Source: Membranipora membranacea (taxonomy: Eukaryota > Bryozoa > Gymnolaemata > Cheilostomatida > Membraniporidae). Taken from it: DNA of 60,000 nt. The stretch spans positions 25,148,283-25,208,282 of the forward strand of contig OU612066.1 in the NCBI GenBank assembly GCA_914767715.1, read 5' to 3'. Of the stretch, positions 13,101 through 28,000 are shown one piece after another. The position numbers and the translations under genes are program-made. How positions within the stretch are numbered: position 1 is the stretch's first letter; every line of letters starts with the position of its first letter. The notes under the pieces were generated by a model. It was not told where the DNA came from. It did no database searches and saw only the letters and a program-made list of their open reading frames with translations.

Positions 13101-15062
13101 AATAAGGCCAATAAGAGCTTGAACTGGTCGCAGTTTGATATGATTGCGACAGAGTTTTAATTTTTTAATGCTGCCGTATGGTATGTTTTTTTAGTGCAAA
13201 AGTGACCCTCATTAAAACGGACGCTGACGGAGAAGAAAAATCCGCAGAGCTAAACGGTTTGCAGATTATCGATCAGCAGGAGTTGTTCCTCCTTATAAGG
13301 TGAGTTACAAGCAAATCTATTTTTCAATCCGGGCTAAAAAAAAGCGTGATACCCTCCCTTGGTATATTTTTGTAAATTTCATGTCAGCGTAATTACCCTC
13401 CAAGTTATGCAAGGATTCCAATATTCTGCGTTTTGAATAAGGCGAATAAGAGCTTGAACTGGTCGCAGCTTGATATGATTGCGACAGAGTTTTAATTTTT
13501 TAATGCTGCCGTATGGTATGTTTTTTTAGTGCAAAAGTGACCCTCATTAAAACGGACGCTGACGGACAAGAAATAGCCGCAGAGCTAAACGGTTTGCAGA
13601 TTATCGATCAGCAGGAGTTGTTCCTCCTTACAAGGTGAGTTACAAGCAAATCTATTTTTCAATCCGGGCGAAAAAAAAGCGTGATACCCTCCCTTGGTAT
13701 ATTTTTGTAAATTTCAAGTCAGCGTAATTACCCTCCAAGTTATCCAAGGATTCCAATATTCTGCGTTTTGAATAAGGCCAATAAGAGCTTGAACTGGTCG
13801 CAGTTTGATAAGATTGCGACAGAGTTTTAATTTTTCAATGCTGCCGTATGGTATGTTTTTTTAGTGCAAAAGTGACCCTCATTAAAACGGACGCTGACGG
13901 AGAAGAAAAAGCCGCAGAGCTAAACGGTTTGCAGATTATCGATCAGCAGGAGTTGTTCCTCCTTATAAGGTGAGTTACAAGCAAATCTATTTTTCAATCC
14001 GGGCGAAAAAAAAGCGTGATACCCTCCCTTGGTATATTTTTGTAAATTTCAAGTCAGCGTAATTACCCTCCAAGTTATCCAAGGATTCCAATATTCTGCG
14101 TTTTGAATAAGGCCAATAAGAGCTTGAACTGGTCGCAGTTTGATATGATTGCGACATAGTTTTAATTTTTTAATGCTGCCGTATGGTATGTTTTTTTAGT
14201 GCAAAAGTGAAACTCATTAAAACGGACGCTGACGGAGAAGAAAAAGCCGCAGAGCTAAACGGTTTGCAGATTATCGATCAGCAGGAGTTGTTCCTCCTTA
14301 TAAGGTGAGTTACAAGCAAACCTATTTTTCAATACGGGCTAAAAAAAAGCGTGATACCCTCCCTTGGTATATTTTTGTAAATTTCAAGTCAGCGTAATTA
14401 CCCTCCAAGTTATCCAAGGATTCCAATATTCTGCGTTTTGAATAAGGCCAATAAGAGCTTGAACTGGTCGCAGTTTGATATGATTGCGACAGAGTTTTAA
14501 TTTTTTAATGCTGCCGTATGGTACGTTTTTTTAGTGCAAAAGTGACCCTCATTAAAACTGACGCTGACGGAGAAGAAAAAGCCGCAGAGCTAAACGGTTT
14601 GCAGATTATCGATCAGCAGGAGTTGTTCCTCCTTATAAGGTGAGTTACAAGCAAATCTATTTTTCAATCCGGGCGAAAAAAAAGCGTGATACCCTCCCTT
14701 GGTATATTTTTGTAAATTTCAAGTCAGCGTAATTACCCTCCAAGTTATCCAAGAATTCCAATATTCTGCGTTTTGAATAAGGCCAATAAGAGCTTGAACT
14801 GGTCGCAGTTTGATATGATTGCGACAGAGTTTTAATTTTTTAATGCTGCCGTATGGTATGTTTTTTTAGTGCAAAAGTGACCCTGATTAAAACGGACGCT
14901 GACGGAGAAGAAAAAGACGCAGAGCTAAACGGTTTGCAGATTATCGATCAGCAGGAGTTGTTCCTCCTTATAAGGTGAGTTACGAGCAAATCTATTCTTC
15001 AATCCGGGCTAAAAAAAAGCGTGATACCCTCCCTTGGTATATTTTTTGTAAATTTCAAGTCA

Positions 15063-18000
15063 GCATAATTACCCTCAAGTTATCCAAGGATTCCAATAAT
15101 CTGCGTTTTGAATAAGGCCAATAAGAGCTTGAACTGGTCGCAGTTTGACATGATTGCGACAGAGTTTTAATTTTTTAATGCTGCCGTATGGTATGTTTTT
15201 TTAGTGCAAAAGTGACCCTCATTAAAACGGACGCTGACGGAGAAGAAAAAGCCGCAGAGCTAAACGGTTTGCAGATTATCGATCAGCAGGAGTTGTTCCT
15301 CCTTATAAGGTGAGTTACAAGCAAATCTATTTTTCAATCCGGGCGAAAAAAAAGCGTGATACCCTCCCTTGGTATATTTTTGTAAATTTCAAGTCAGCGT
15401 AATTACCCTCCAAGTTATCCAAGGATTCCAATATTCTGCGTTTTGAATAAGGCCAATAAGAGCTTGAACTGGTCGCAGTTTGATATGATTGCGACAGAGT
15501 TTTAATTTTTTAATGCTGCCGTATGGTATGTTTTTTTAGTGCAAAAGTGACCCTCATTAAAACGGACGCTGACGGAGAAGAAAAAGCCGCAGAGCTAAAC
15601 GGTTTGCAGATTATCGATCAGCAGGAGTTGTTCCTCCTTATAAGGTGAGTTACAAGCAAATCTATTTTTCAATCCGGGCTAAAAAAAAGCGTGATACCCT
15701 CCCTTGGTATATTTTTGTAAATTTCAAGTCAGCGTAATTACCCTCCAAGTTATCCAAGGATTCCAATATTCTGCGTTTTGAATAAGGCCAATAAGAGTTT
15801 GAACTGGTCGCAGTTTGATATGATTGCGACAGAGTATTAATTTTTTAATGCTGCCGTATGGTATGTTTTTTTAGTGCAAAAGTGACCCTCATTAAAACGG
15901 ACGCTGACGGAGAAGAAAAAGCCGCAGAGCTAAACGGTTTGCAGATTATCGATCAGCAGGAGTTGTTCCTCTTTATAAGGTGAGTTACAAGCAAATCTAT
16001 TTTTCAATCCGGGCTAAAAAAAAGCGTGATACCCTCCCTTGGTATATTTTTGTAAATTTCAAGTCAGCGTAATTACCCTCCAAGTTATCCAAGGATTCCA
16101 ATATTCTGCGTTTTGAATAAGGCCAATAAGAGCTTGAACTGGTCGGAGTTTGATATGATCGCGACAGAGTTTGAATTTTTTAATGCTGCCGTATGGTATG
16201 TTTTTTTAGTGCAAACGTGACCCTCATTAAAACGGACACTGACGGACAAGAAAAAGCCGCAGAGCTAAACGGTTTGCAGATTATCGATCAGCAGGAGTTG
16301 TTCCTCCTTATAAGGTGAGTTCCAAGCAAATCTATTTTTCAATCCGGGCGAAAAAAAAGCGTGATACCCTCCCTTGGTATATTTTTGTAAATTTCAAGTC
16401 AGGGTAATTACCCTCCAAGTTATCCAAGGATTCCAATATTCTGCGTTTTAAATAAGGCCAATAAGAGCTTGAACTGGTCGCAGTTTGATATGATTGCGAC
16501 AGAGTTTTAATTTTTTAATGCTGCCGTATGGCATGTTTTTTTAGTGCAAAAGTGACCCTCATTAAAACGGACGCTGACGGAGAAGAAAAAGCCGCAGAGC
16601 TAAACAGTTTGCAGATTATCGATCAGCAGGAGTTGTTCCTCCTTATAAGGTGAGTTACAAGCAAATCTATTTTTCAATCCGGGCTAAAAAAAGCGTGATA
16701 CCCTCCCTTGGTAAATTTTTGTAAATTTCAAGTCAGCGTAATTACCCTCCAAGTTATCCAAGGATTCCAATATTCTGCGTTTTGAATAAGGCCAATAAGA
16801 GCTTGAACTGGTCGCAATTTGATATGATTGCGACAGAGTTTTAATTTTTTAATGCTGCCGTATGGTATGTTTTTTTAGTGCAAAAGTGACCCTCATTAAA
16901 ACGGACGCTGACGGAGAAGAAAAAGCCGCAGAGCTAAACGGTTTGCAGATTATCGATCAGCAGGAGTTGTTCCTCCTTATAAGGTGAGTTACAAGCAAAT
17001 CTATTTTTCAATCCGGGCTAAAAAAAAGCGTGATACCCTCCCTTGGTATATTTTTGTAAATTTCAAGTCAGCGTAATTACCCTCCAAGTTATCCAAGGAT
17101 TCCAATATTCTGCGTTTTGAATAAGGCCAATAAGAGCTTGAACTGGTCGCAGTTTGATATGATTGCGACAGCGTTTTAATTTTTCAATGCTGCCGTATGG
17201 TATGTTTTTTAGTGCAAAAGTGACCCTCATTAAAACGGACGCTGACGGAGAAGAAAAAGCCGCAGAGCTAAACGGTTTGCAGATTATCGATCAGCAGGAG
17301 TTGTTCCTCCTTATAAGGTGAGTTACAAGCAAATCTATTTTTCAATCCGGGCTAAAAAAAAGCGTGATACCCTCCCTTGGTATATTTTTGTAAATTTCAA
17401 GTCAGCGTAATTACCCTCCAAGTTATCCAAGGATTCCAATATTCTGCGTTTTGAATAAGGCCAATAAGAGCTTGAACTGTTCGCAGTTTGATATGATTGC
17501 GACAGAGTTTTAATTTTTTAATGCTGCCGTATGGTATGTTTTTTTAGTGCAAAAGTGACCCTCATTAAAACTGACGCTGACGGAGAAGAAAAAGCCGCAG
17601 AGCTAAACGGTTTGCAGATTATCGATCAGCAGGAGTTGTTCCTCCTTATAAGGTGAGTTCCAAGCAAATCTATTTTTCAATCCGGGCGAAAAAAAAGCGT
17701 GATACCCTCCCTTGGTATATTTTTGTAAATTTCAAGTCAGCGTAATTACCCTCCAAGTTATCCAAAGATTCCAATATTCTGCGTTTTGAATAAGGCCAAT
17801 AAGAGCTTGAACTGGTCGCAGTTTGATATGATTGCGACAGAGTTTTAATTTTTCAATGCTGCCGGTATGGTATGTTTTTTTAGTGCAAAAGTGACCCTCA
17901 TTAAAACGGACGCTGACGGAGAAGAAAAAGACGCAGAGCTAAACGGTTTGCAGATTATCGATCAGCAGGAGTTGTTCCTCCTTATAAGGTGAGTTACGAG

Positions 18001-18076
18001 CAAATCTATTCTTCAATCCGGGCTAAAAAAAAGCGTGATACCCTCCCTTGGTATATTTTTTGTAAATTTCAAGTCA
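15063..18076 (+). repeat. Higher-order repeat block, ~9 monomers
   Basis: The rare variant GCATAATTACCCTCAAG occurs at 15063, 18077 and 22096, spacings of 3014 and 4019 bp (9 and 12 monomers). Other rare variants recur in the same order, such as GTTTTAAATAAGG near 16445, 19458 and 23478, and GGTCGGAG near 16141, 19154 and 23174. This shows segmental duplication of a multi-monomer block. Confidence 0.75.
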
Positions 18077-21000
18077 GCATAATTACCCTCAAGTTATCCA
18101 AGGATTCCAATAATCTGCGTTTTGAATAAGGCCAATAAGAGCTTGAACTGGTCGCAGTTTGACATGATTGCGACAGAGTTTTAATTTTTTAATGCTGCCG
18201 TATGGTATGTTTTTTTAGTGCAAAAGTGACCCTCATTAAAACGGACGCTGACGGAGAAGAAAAAGCCGCAGAGCTAAACGGTTTGCAGATTATCGATCAG
18301 CAGGAGTTGTTCCTCCTTATAAGGTGAGTTACAAGCAAATCTATTTTTCAATCCGGGCGAAAAAAAAGCGTGATACCCTCCCTTGGTATATTTTTGTAAA
18401 TTTCAAGTCAGCGTAATTACCCTCCAAGTTATCCAAGGATTCCAATATTCTGCGTTTTGAATAAGGCCAATAAGAGCTTGAACTGGTCGCAGTTTGATAT
18501 GATTGCGACAGAGTTTTAATTTTTTAATGCTGCCGTATGGTATGTTTTTTTAGTGCAAAAGTGACCCTCATTAAAACGGACGCTGACGGAGAAGAAAAAG
18601 CCGCAGAGCTAAACGGTTTGCAGATTATCGATCAGCAGGAGTTGTTCCTCCTTATAAGGTGAGTTACAAGCAAATCTATTTTTCAATCCGGGCTAAAAAA
18701 AAGCGTGATACCCTCCCTTGGTATATTTTTGTAAATTTCAAGTCAGCGTAATTACCCTCCAAGTTATCCAAGGATTCCAATATTCTGCGTTTTGAATAAG
18801 GCCAATAAGAGTTTGAACTGGTCGCAGTTTGATATGATTGCGACAGAGTATTAATTTTTTAATGCTGCCGTATGGTATGTTTTTTTAGTGCAAAAGTGAC
18901 CCTCATTAAAACGGACGCTGACGGAGAAGAAAAAGCCGCAGAGCTAAACGGTTTGCAGATTATCGATCAGCAGGAGTTGTTCCTCTTTATAAGGTGAGTT
19001 ACAAGCAAATCTATTTTTCAATCCGGGCTAAAAAAAAGCGTGATACCCTCCCTTGGTATATTTTTGTAAATTTCAAGTCAGCGTAATTACCCTCCAAGTT
19101 ATCCAAGGATTCCAATATTCTGCGTTTTGAATAAGGCCAATAAGAGCTTGAACTGGTCGGAGTTTGATATGATCGCGACAGAGTTTTAATTTTTTAATGC
19201 TGCCGTATGGTATGTTTTTTTAGTGCAAACGTGACCCTCATTAAAACGGACACTGACGGACAAGAAAAAGCCGCAGAGCTAAACGGTTTGCAGATTATCG
19301 ATCAGCAGGAGTTGTTCCTCCTTATAAGGTGAGTTCCAAGCAAATCTATTTTTCAATCCGGGCGAAAAAAAAGCGTGATACCCTCCCTTGGTATATTTTT
19401 GTAAATTTCAAGTCAGGGTAATTACCCTCCAAGTTATCCAAGGATTCCAATATTCTGCGTTTTAAATAAGGCCAATAAGAGCTTGAACTGGTCGCAGTTT
19501 GATATGATTGCGACAGAGTTTTAATTTTTTAATGCTGCCGTATGGCATGTTTTTTTAGTGCAAAAGTGACCCTCATTAAAACGGACGCTGACGGAGAAGA
19601 AAAAGCCGCAGAGCTAAACAGTTTGCAGATTATCGATCAGCAGGAGTTGTTCCTCCTTATAAGGTGAGTTACAAGCAAATCTATTTTTCAATCCGGGCTA
19701 AAAAAAGCGTGATACCCTCCCTTGGTAAATTTTTGTAAATTTCAAGTCAGCGTAATTACCCTCCAAGTTATCCAAGGATTCCAATATTCTGCGTTTTGAA
19801 TAAGGCCAATAAGAGCTTGAACTGGTCGCAATTTGATATGATTGCGACAGAGTTTTAATTTTTTAATGCTGCCGTATGGTATGTTTTTTTAGTGCAAAAG
19901 TGACCCTCATTAAAACGGACGCTGACGGAGAAGAAAAAGCCGCAGAGCTAAACGGTTTGCAGATTATCGATCAGCAGGAGTTGTTCCTCCTTATAAGGTG
20001 AGTTACAAGCAAATCTATTTTTCAATCCGGGCTAAAAAAAAGCGTGATACCCTCCCTTGGTATATTTTTGTAAATTTCAAGTCAGCGTAATTACCCTCCA
20101 AGTTATCCAAGGATTCCAATATTCTGCGTTTTGAATAAGGCCAATAAGAGCTTGAACTGGTCGCAGTTTGATATGATTGCGACAGCGTTTTAATTTTTCA
20201 ATGCTGCCGTATGGTATGTTTTTTAGTGCAAAAGTGACCCTCATTAAAACGGACGCTGACGGAGAAGAAAAAGCCGCAGAGCTAAACGGTTTGCAGATTA
20301 TCGATCAGCAGGAGTTGTTCCTCCTTATAAGGTGAGTTACAAGCAAATCTATTTTTCAATCCGGGCTAAAAAAAAGCGTGATACCCTCCCTTGGTATATT
20401 TTTGTAAATTTCAAGTCAGCGTAATTACCCTCCAAGTTATCCAAGGATTCCAATATTCTGCGTTTTGAATAAGGCCAATAAGAGCTTGAACTGTTCGCAG
20501 TTTGATATGATTGCGACAGAGTTTTAATTTTTTAATGCTGCCGTATGGTATGTTTTTTTAGTGCAAAAGTGACCCTCATTAAAACTGACGCTGACGGAGA
20601 AGAAAAAGCCGCAGAGCTAAACGGTTTGCAGATTATCGATCAGCAGGAGTTGTTCCTCCTTATAAGGTGAGTTCCAAGCAAATCTATTTTTCAATCCGGG
20701 CGAAAAAAAAGCGTGATACCCTCCCTTGGTATATTTTTGTAAATTTCAAGTCAGCGTAATTACCCTCCAAGTTATCCAAAGATTCCAATATTCTGCGTTT
20801 TGAATAAGGCCAATAAGAGCTTGAACTGGTCGCAGTTTGATATGATTGCGACAGAGTTTTAATTTTTCAATGCTGCCGGTATGGTATGTTTTTTTAGTGC
20901 AAAAGTGACCCTCATTAAAACGGACGCTGACGGAGAAGAAAAAGCCGCAGAGCTAAACGGTTTGCAGATTATCGATCAGCAGGAGTTGTTCCTCCTTATA

Positions 21001-22095
21001 AGGTGAGTTACAAGCAAATCTATTTTTCAATCCGGGCGAAAAAAAAGCGTGATACCCTCCCTTGGTATATTTTTGTAAATTTCAAGTCAGCGTAATTACC
21101 CTCCAAGTTATCCAAGGATTCCAATATTCTGCGTTTTGAATAAGGCCAATAAGAGCTTGAACTGGTCGCAGTTTGATATGATTGCGACAGAGTTTTAATT
21201 TTTTAATGCTGCCGTATGGTATGTTTTTTTAGTGCAAAAGTGACCCTCATTAAAACGGACGCTGACGGAGAAGAAAAAGCCGCAGAGCTAAACGGTTTGC
21301 AGATTATCGATCAGCAGGAGTTGTTCCTCCTTATAAGGTGAGTTACAAGCAAACCTATTTTTCAATACGGGCTAAAAAAAAGCGTGATACCCTCCCTTGG
21401 TATATTTTTGTAAATTTCAAGTCAGCGTAATTACCCTCCAAGTTATCCAAGGATTCCAATATTCTGCGTTTTGAATAAGGCCAATAAGAGCTTGAACTGG
21501 TCGCAGTTTGATATGATTGCGACAGAGTTTTAATTTTTTAATACTGCCGTATGGTATGTTTTTTTAGTGCAAAAGTGACCCTCATTAAAACTGACGCTGA
21601 CGGAGAAGAAAAAGCCGCAGAGCTAAACGGTTTGCAGATTATCGATCAGCAGGAGTTGTTCCTCCTTATAAGGTGAGTTACAAGCAAATCTATTTTTCAA
21701 TCCGGGCGAAAAAAAAGCGTGATACCCTCCCTTGGTATATTTTTGTAAATTTCAAGTCAGCGTAATTACCCTCCAAGTTATCCAAGGATTCCAATATTCT
21801 GCGTTTTGAATAAGGCCAATAAGAGCTTGAACTGGTCGCAGTTTGATATGATTGCGACAGAGTTTTAATTTTTTAATGCTGCCGTATGGTATGTTTTTTT
21901 AGTGCAAAAGTGACCCTGATTAAAACGGACGCTGACGGAGAAGAAAAAGACGCAGAGCTAAACGGTTTGCAGATTATCGATCAGCAGGAGTTGTTCCTCC
22001 TTATAAGGTGAGTTACGAGCAAATCTATTTTTCAATCCGGGCTAAAAAAAAGCGTGATACCCTCCCTTGGTATATTTTTTGTAAATTTCAAGTCA
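18077..22095 (+). repeat. Higher-order repeat block, ~12 monomers
   Basis: Second copy of the preceding block with about three extra monomers at its end, followed by a third copy starting near 22096. The near identity of the copies, including private single-base variants, implies recent duplication or conversion. Confidence 0.7.
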
Positions 22096-25000
22096 GCATA
22101 ATTACCCTCAAGTTATCCAAGGATTCCAATATTCTGCGTTTTGAATAAGGCCAATAAGAGCTTGAACTGGTCGCAGTTTGACATGATTGCGACAGAGTTT
22201 TAATTTTTTAATGCTGCCGTATGGAATGTTTTTTTAGTGCAAAAGTGACCCTCATTAAAACGGACGCTGACGGAGAAGAAAAAGCCGCAGAGCTAAACGG
22301 TTTGCAGATTATCGATCAGCAGGAGTTGTTCCTCCTTATAAGGTGAGTTACAAGCAAATCTATTTTTCAATCCGGGCGAAAAAAAAGCGTGATACCCTCC
22401 CTTGGTATATTTTTGTAAATTTCAAGTCAGCGTAATTACCCTCCAAGTTATCCAAGGATTCCAATATTCTGCGTTTTGAATAAGGCCAATAAGAGCTTGA
22501 ACTGGTCGCAGTTTGATATGATTGCGACAGAGTTTTAATTTTTTAATGCTGCCGTATGGTATGTTTTTTTAGTGCAAAAGTGACCCTCATTAAAACGGAC
22601 GCTGACGGAGAAGAAAAAGCCGCAGAGCTAAACGGTTTGCAGATTATCGATCAGCAGGAGTTGTTCCTCCTTATAAGGTGAGTTACAAGCAAATCTATTT
22701 TTCAATCCGGGCTAAAAAAAAGCGTGATACCCTCCCTTGGTATATTTTTGTAAATTTCAAGTCAGCGTAATTACCCTCCAAGTTATCCAAGGATTCCAAT
22801 ATTCTGCGTTTTGAATAAGGCCAATAAGAGCTTGAACTGGTCGCAGTTTGATATGATTGCGACAGAGTATTAATTTTTTAATGCTGCCGTATGGTATGTT
22901 TTTTTAGTGCAAAAGTGACCCTCATTAAAACGGACGCTGACGGAGAAGAAAAAGCCGCAGAGCTAAACGGTTTGCAGATTATCGATCAGCAGGAGTTGTT
23001 CCTCTTTATAAGGTGAGTTACAAGCAAATCTATTTTTCAATCCGGGCTAAAAAAAAGCGTGATACCCTCCCTTGGTATATTTTTGTAAATTTCAAGTCAG
23101 CGTAATTACCCTCCAAGTTATCCAAGGATTCCAATATTCTGCGTTTTGAATAAGGCCAATAAGAGCTTGAACTGGTCGGAGTTTGATATGATCGCGACAG
23201 AGTTTTAATTTTTTAATGCTGCCGTATGGTATGTTTTTTTAGTGCAAACGTGACCCTCATTAAAACGGACGCTGACGGACAAGAAAAAGCCGCAGAGCTA
23301 AACGGTTTGCAGATTATCGATCAGCAGGAGTTGTTCCTCCTTATAAGGTGAGTTCCAAGCAAATATATTTTTCAATCCGGGCGAAAAAAAAGCGTGATAC
23401 CCTCCCTTGGTATATTTTTGTAAATTTCAAGTCAGGGTAATTACCCTCCAAGTTATCCAAGGATTCCAATATTCTGCGTTTTAAATAAGGCCAATAAGAG
23501 CTTGAACTGGTCGCAGTTTGATATGATTGCGACAGAGTTTTAATTTTTTAATGCTGCCGTATGGCATGTTTTTTTAGTGCAAAAGTGACCCTCATTAAAA
23601 CGGACGCTGACGGAGAAGAAAAAGCCGCAGAGCTAAACAGTTTGCAGATTATCGATCAGCAGGAGTTGTTCCTCCTTATAAGGTGAGTTACAAGCAAATC
23701 TATTTTTCAATCCGGGCTAAAAAAAGCGTGATACCCTCCCTTGGTAAATTTTTGTAAATTTCAAGTCAGCGTAATTACCCTCCAAGTTATCCAAGGATTC
23801 CAATATTCTGCGTTTTGAATAAGGCCAATAAGAGCTTGAATTGGTCGCAATTTGATATGATTGCGACAGAGTTTAAATTTTTAATGCTGCCGTATGGTAT
23901 GTTTTTTTAGTGCAAAAGTGACCCTCATTAAAACGGACGCTGACGGAGAAGAAAAAGCCGCAGAGCTAAACGGTTTGCAGATTATCGATCAGCAGGAGTT
24001 GTTCCTCCTTATAAGGTGAGTTACAAGCAAATCTATTTTTCAATCCGGGCTAAAAAAAAGCGTGATACCCTCCCTTGGTATATTTTTGTAAATTTCAAGT
24101 CAGCGTAATTACCCTCCAAGTTATCCAAGGATTCCAATATTCTGCGTTTTGAATAAGGCCAATAAGAGCTTGAACTGGTCGCAGTTTGATATGATTGCGA
24201 CAGCGTTTTAATTTTTCAATGCTGCCGTATGGTATGTTTTTTAGTGCAAAAGTGACCCTCATTAAAACGGACGCTGACGGAGAAGAAAAAGCCGCAGAGC
24301 TAAACGGTTTGCAGATTATCGATCAGCAGGAGTTGTTCCTCCTTATAAGGTGAGTTACAAGCAAATCTATTTTTCAATCCGGGCTAAAAAAAAGCGTGAT
24401 ACCCTCCCTTGGTATATTTTTGTAAATTTCAAGTCAGCGTAATTACCCTCCAAGTTATCCAAGGATTCCAATATTCTGCGTTTTGAATAAGGCCAATAAG
24501 AGCTTGAACTGTTCGCAGTTTGATATGATTGCGACAGAGTTTTAATTTTTTAATGCTACCGTATGGTATGTTTTTTTAGTGCAAAAGTGACCCTCATTAA
24601 AACTGACGCTGACGGAGAAGAAAAAGCCGCAGAGCTAAACGGTTTGCAGATTATCGATCAGCAGGAGTTGTTCCTCCTTATAAGGTGAGTTCCAAGCAAA
24701 TCTATTTTTCAATCCGGGCGAAAAAAAAGCGTGATACCCTCCCTTGGTATATTTTTGTAAATTTCAAGTCAGCGTAATTACCCTCCAAGTTATCCAAAGA
24801 TTCCAATATTCTGCGTTTTGAATAAGGCCAATAAGAGCTTGAACTGGTCGCAGTTTGATATGATTGCGACAGAGTTTTAATTTTTCAATGCTGCCGTATG
24901 GTATGTTTTTTTAGTGCAAAAGTGACCCTCATTAAAACGGACGCTGACGGAGAAGAAAAAGCCGCAGAGCTAAACGGTTTGCAGATTATCGATCAGCAGG

Positions 25001-28000
25001 AGTTGTTCCTCCTTATAAGGTGAGTTCCAAGCAAATCTATTTTTCAATCCGGGCGAAAAAAAAGCGTGATACCCTCCCTTGGTATATTTTTGTAAATTTC
25101 AAGTCAGCGTAATTACCCTCCAAGTTATCCAAAGATTCCAATATTCTGCGTTTTGAATAAGGCCAATAAGAGCTTGAACTGGTCGCAGTTTGATATGATT
25201 GCGACAGAGTTTTAATTTTTCAATGCTGCCGTATGGTATGTTTTTTTAGTGCAAAAGTGACCCTCATTAAAACGGACGCTGACGGAGAAGAAAAAGCCGC
25301 GGAGCTAAACGGTTTGCAGATTATCGATCAGCAGGAGTTGTTCCTCCTTATAAGGTGAGTTACAAGCAAATCTATTTTTCAATCCGGGCTAAAAAAAGCG
25401 TGATACCCTCCCTTGGTATATTTTTGAAAATTTCAAGTCAGCGTAATTACCCTCCAAGTTATCCAAGGATTCCAATATTCTGCGTTTTGAATAAGGCCAA
25501 TAAGAGCTTGAACTGGTCGCAGTTTGATATGATTGCGACAGAGTTTTAATTTTTTAATGCTGCCGTATGGTATGTTTTTTTAGTGCAAAAGTGACCCTCA
25601 TTAAAACGGACGCTGACGGAGAAGAAAAAGCCGCAGAGCTAAACGGTTTGCAGATTATCGATCAGCAGGAGTTGTTCCTCCTTATAAGGTGAGTTACAAG
25701 CAAATCTATTTTTCAATCCGGGCTAAAAAAAAGCGTGATACCCTCCCTTGGTATATTTTTGTAAATTTCAAGTCAGCGTAATTACCCTCCAAGTTATCCA
25801 AGGATTCCAATATTCTGCGTTTTGAATAAGGCCAATAAGAGCTTGAACTAGTCGCAGTTTGATATGATTGCGACAGAGTTTTAATTTTTTAATGCTGCCG
25901 TATGGTATGTTTTTTTAGTGCAAAAGTGACCCTCATTAAAACGGACGCTGACGGAGAAGAAAAAGCCGCAGAGCTAAACGGTTTGCAGATTATCGATCAG
26001 CAGGAGTTGTTCCTCCTTATAAGGTGAGTTACAAGCAAATCTATTTTTCAATCCGGGCTAAAAAAAAGCGTGATACCCTCCCTTGGTATATTTTTGTAAA
26101 TTTCAAGTCAGCGTAATTACCCTCCAAGTTATCCAAGGATTCCAATATTCTGCGTTTTGAATAAGGCCAATAAGAGCTTGAACTGGTCGCAGTTTGATAT
26201 GATTGCGACAGAGTTTTAATTTTTTAATGCTGCCGTATGGTATGTTTTTTTAGTGCAAAAGTGACCCTCATTAAAACGGACGCCGACGGAGAAGAAAAAG
26301 CCGCAGAGCTAAACGGTTTGCAGATTATCGATAAGCAGGAGTTGTTCCTCCTTATAAGGTGAGTTACAAGCAAATCTATTTTTCAATCCGGGCGAAAAAA
26401 AAGCGTGATACCCTCCCTTGGTATATTTTTGTAAATTTCAAGTCAGCGTAATTACCCTCCAAGTTATCCAAGGATTCCAATATTCTGCGTTTTGAATAAG
26501 GCCAATAAGAGCTTGAACTGGTCGCAGTTTGATATGATTGCGACAGAGTTTTAATTTTTTAATGCTGCCGTATGGTATGTTTTTTTAGTGCAAAAGTGAC
26601 CCTCATTAAAACGGACGCTGACGGAGAAGAAAAAGCCGCAGAGCTAAACGGTTTGCACATTATCGATCAGCAGGAGTTGTTCCTCCTTATAAGGTGAGTT
26701 ACAAGCAAATCTATTTTTCAATCCGGGCTAAAAAAAAGCGTGATACCCTCCCTTGGTATATTCTTGTAAATTTCAAGTCAGCGTAATTACCCTCCAAGTT
26801 ATCCAAGGATTCCAATATTCTGCGTTTTGAATAAGGCCAATAAGAGCTTGAACTGGTCGCAGTTTGATATGATTGCGACAGAGTTTTAATTTTTTAATGC
26901 TGCCGTATGGTATGTTTTTTTAGTGCAAAAGTGACCCTCATTAAAACGGACGCTGACGGAGAAGAAAAAGCCGCAGAGCTAAACGGTTTGCACATTATCG
27001 ATCAGCAGGAGTTGTTCCTCCTTTTAAGGTGAGTTACAAGCAAATCTATTTTTCAATCCGGGCTAAAAAAAGCGTGATACCCTCCCTTGGTATATTTTTG
27101 AAAATTTCAAGTCAGCGTAATTACCCTCCAAGTTATCCAAGGATTCCAATATTCTGAGTTTTGAATAAGGCCAATAAGAGCTTGAACTGGTCGCAGTTTG
27201 ATATGATTGCGACAGGGTTTTAATTTCTTAATGCTGCCGTATGGTATGTTTTTTTAGTGCAAAAGTGACCCTCATTAAAACGAACGCTGACGGAGAAAAA
27301 AAGCCGCAGAGCTAAACGGTTTGCAGATTATCGATCAGCAGGAGTTGTTCCTCCTTATAAGGTGAGTTACAAGCAAATCTATTTTTCAATCCGGGCTAAA
27401 AAAAAGCGTGATACCCTCCCTTGGTATATTTTTGTAAATTTCAAGTCAGCGTAATTACCCTCCAAGTTATCCAAGGATTCCAATATTCTGCGTTTTGAAT
27501 AAGGCCAATAAGAGCTTGAACTGGTCGCAGTTTGATATGATTGCGACAGAGTTTTAATTTTTTAATGCTGCCGTATGGTATGTTTTTTTAGTGCAAAAGT
27601 GACCCTCATTAAAACTGACGCTGACGGAGAAGAAAAAGCCGCAGAGCTAAACGGTTTGCAGATTATCGATCAGCAGGAGTTGTTCCTCCTTATAAGGTGA
27701 GTTACGAGCAAATCTATTTTTCAATCCGGGCGAAAAAAAAGCGTGATACCCTCCCTTGGTATATTTTTGTAAATTTCAAGTCAGCGTAATTACCCTCCAA
27801 GTTATCCAAGGATTCCAATATTCTGCGTTTTGAATAAGGCCAATAAGAGCTTGAACTGGTCGCAGTTTGATATGATTGCGACAGAGTTTTAATTTTTTAA
27901 TGCTGCCGTATGGTATGTTTTTTTAGTGCAAAAGTGACCCTCATTAAAACGGACGCTGACGAAGAAGAAAAAGCCGCAGAGCTAAACGGTTTGCAGATTA

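Noticed and set aside
25355-25549. 64-codon ORF in the satellite
   Set aside because: It arises from a chance loss of stops in the intron-like part of one monomer and crosses the putative splice donor; neighbouring monomers have stops there.
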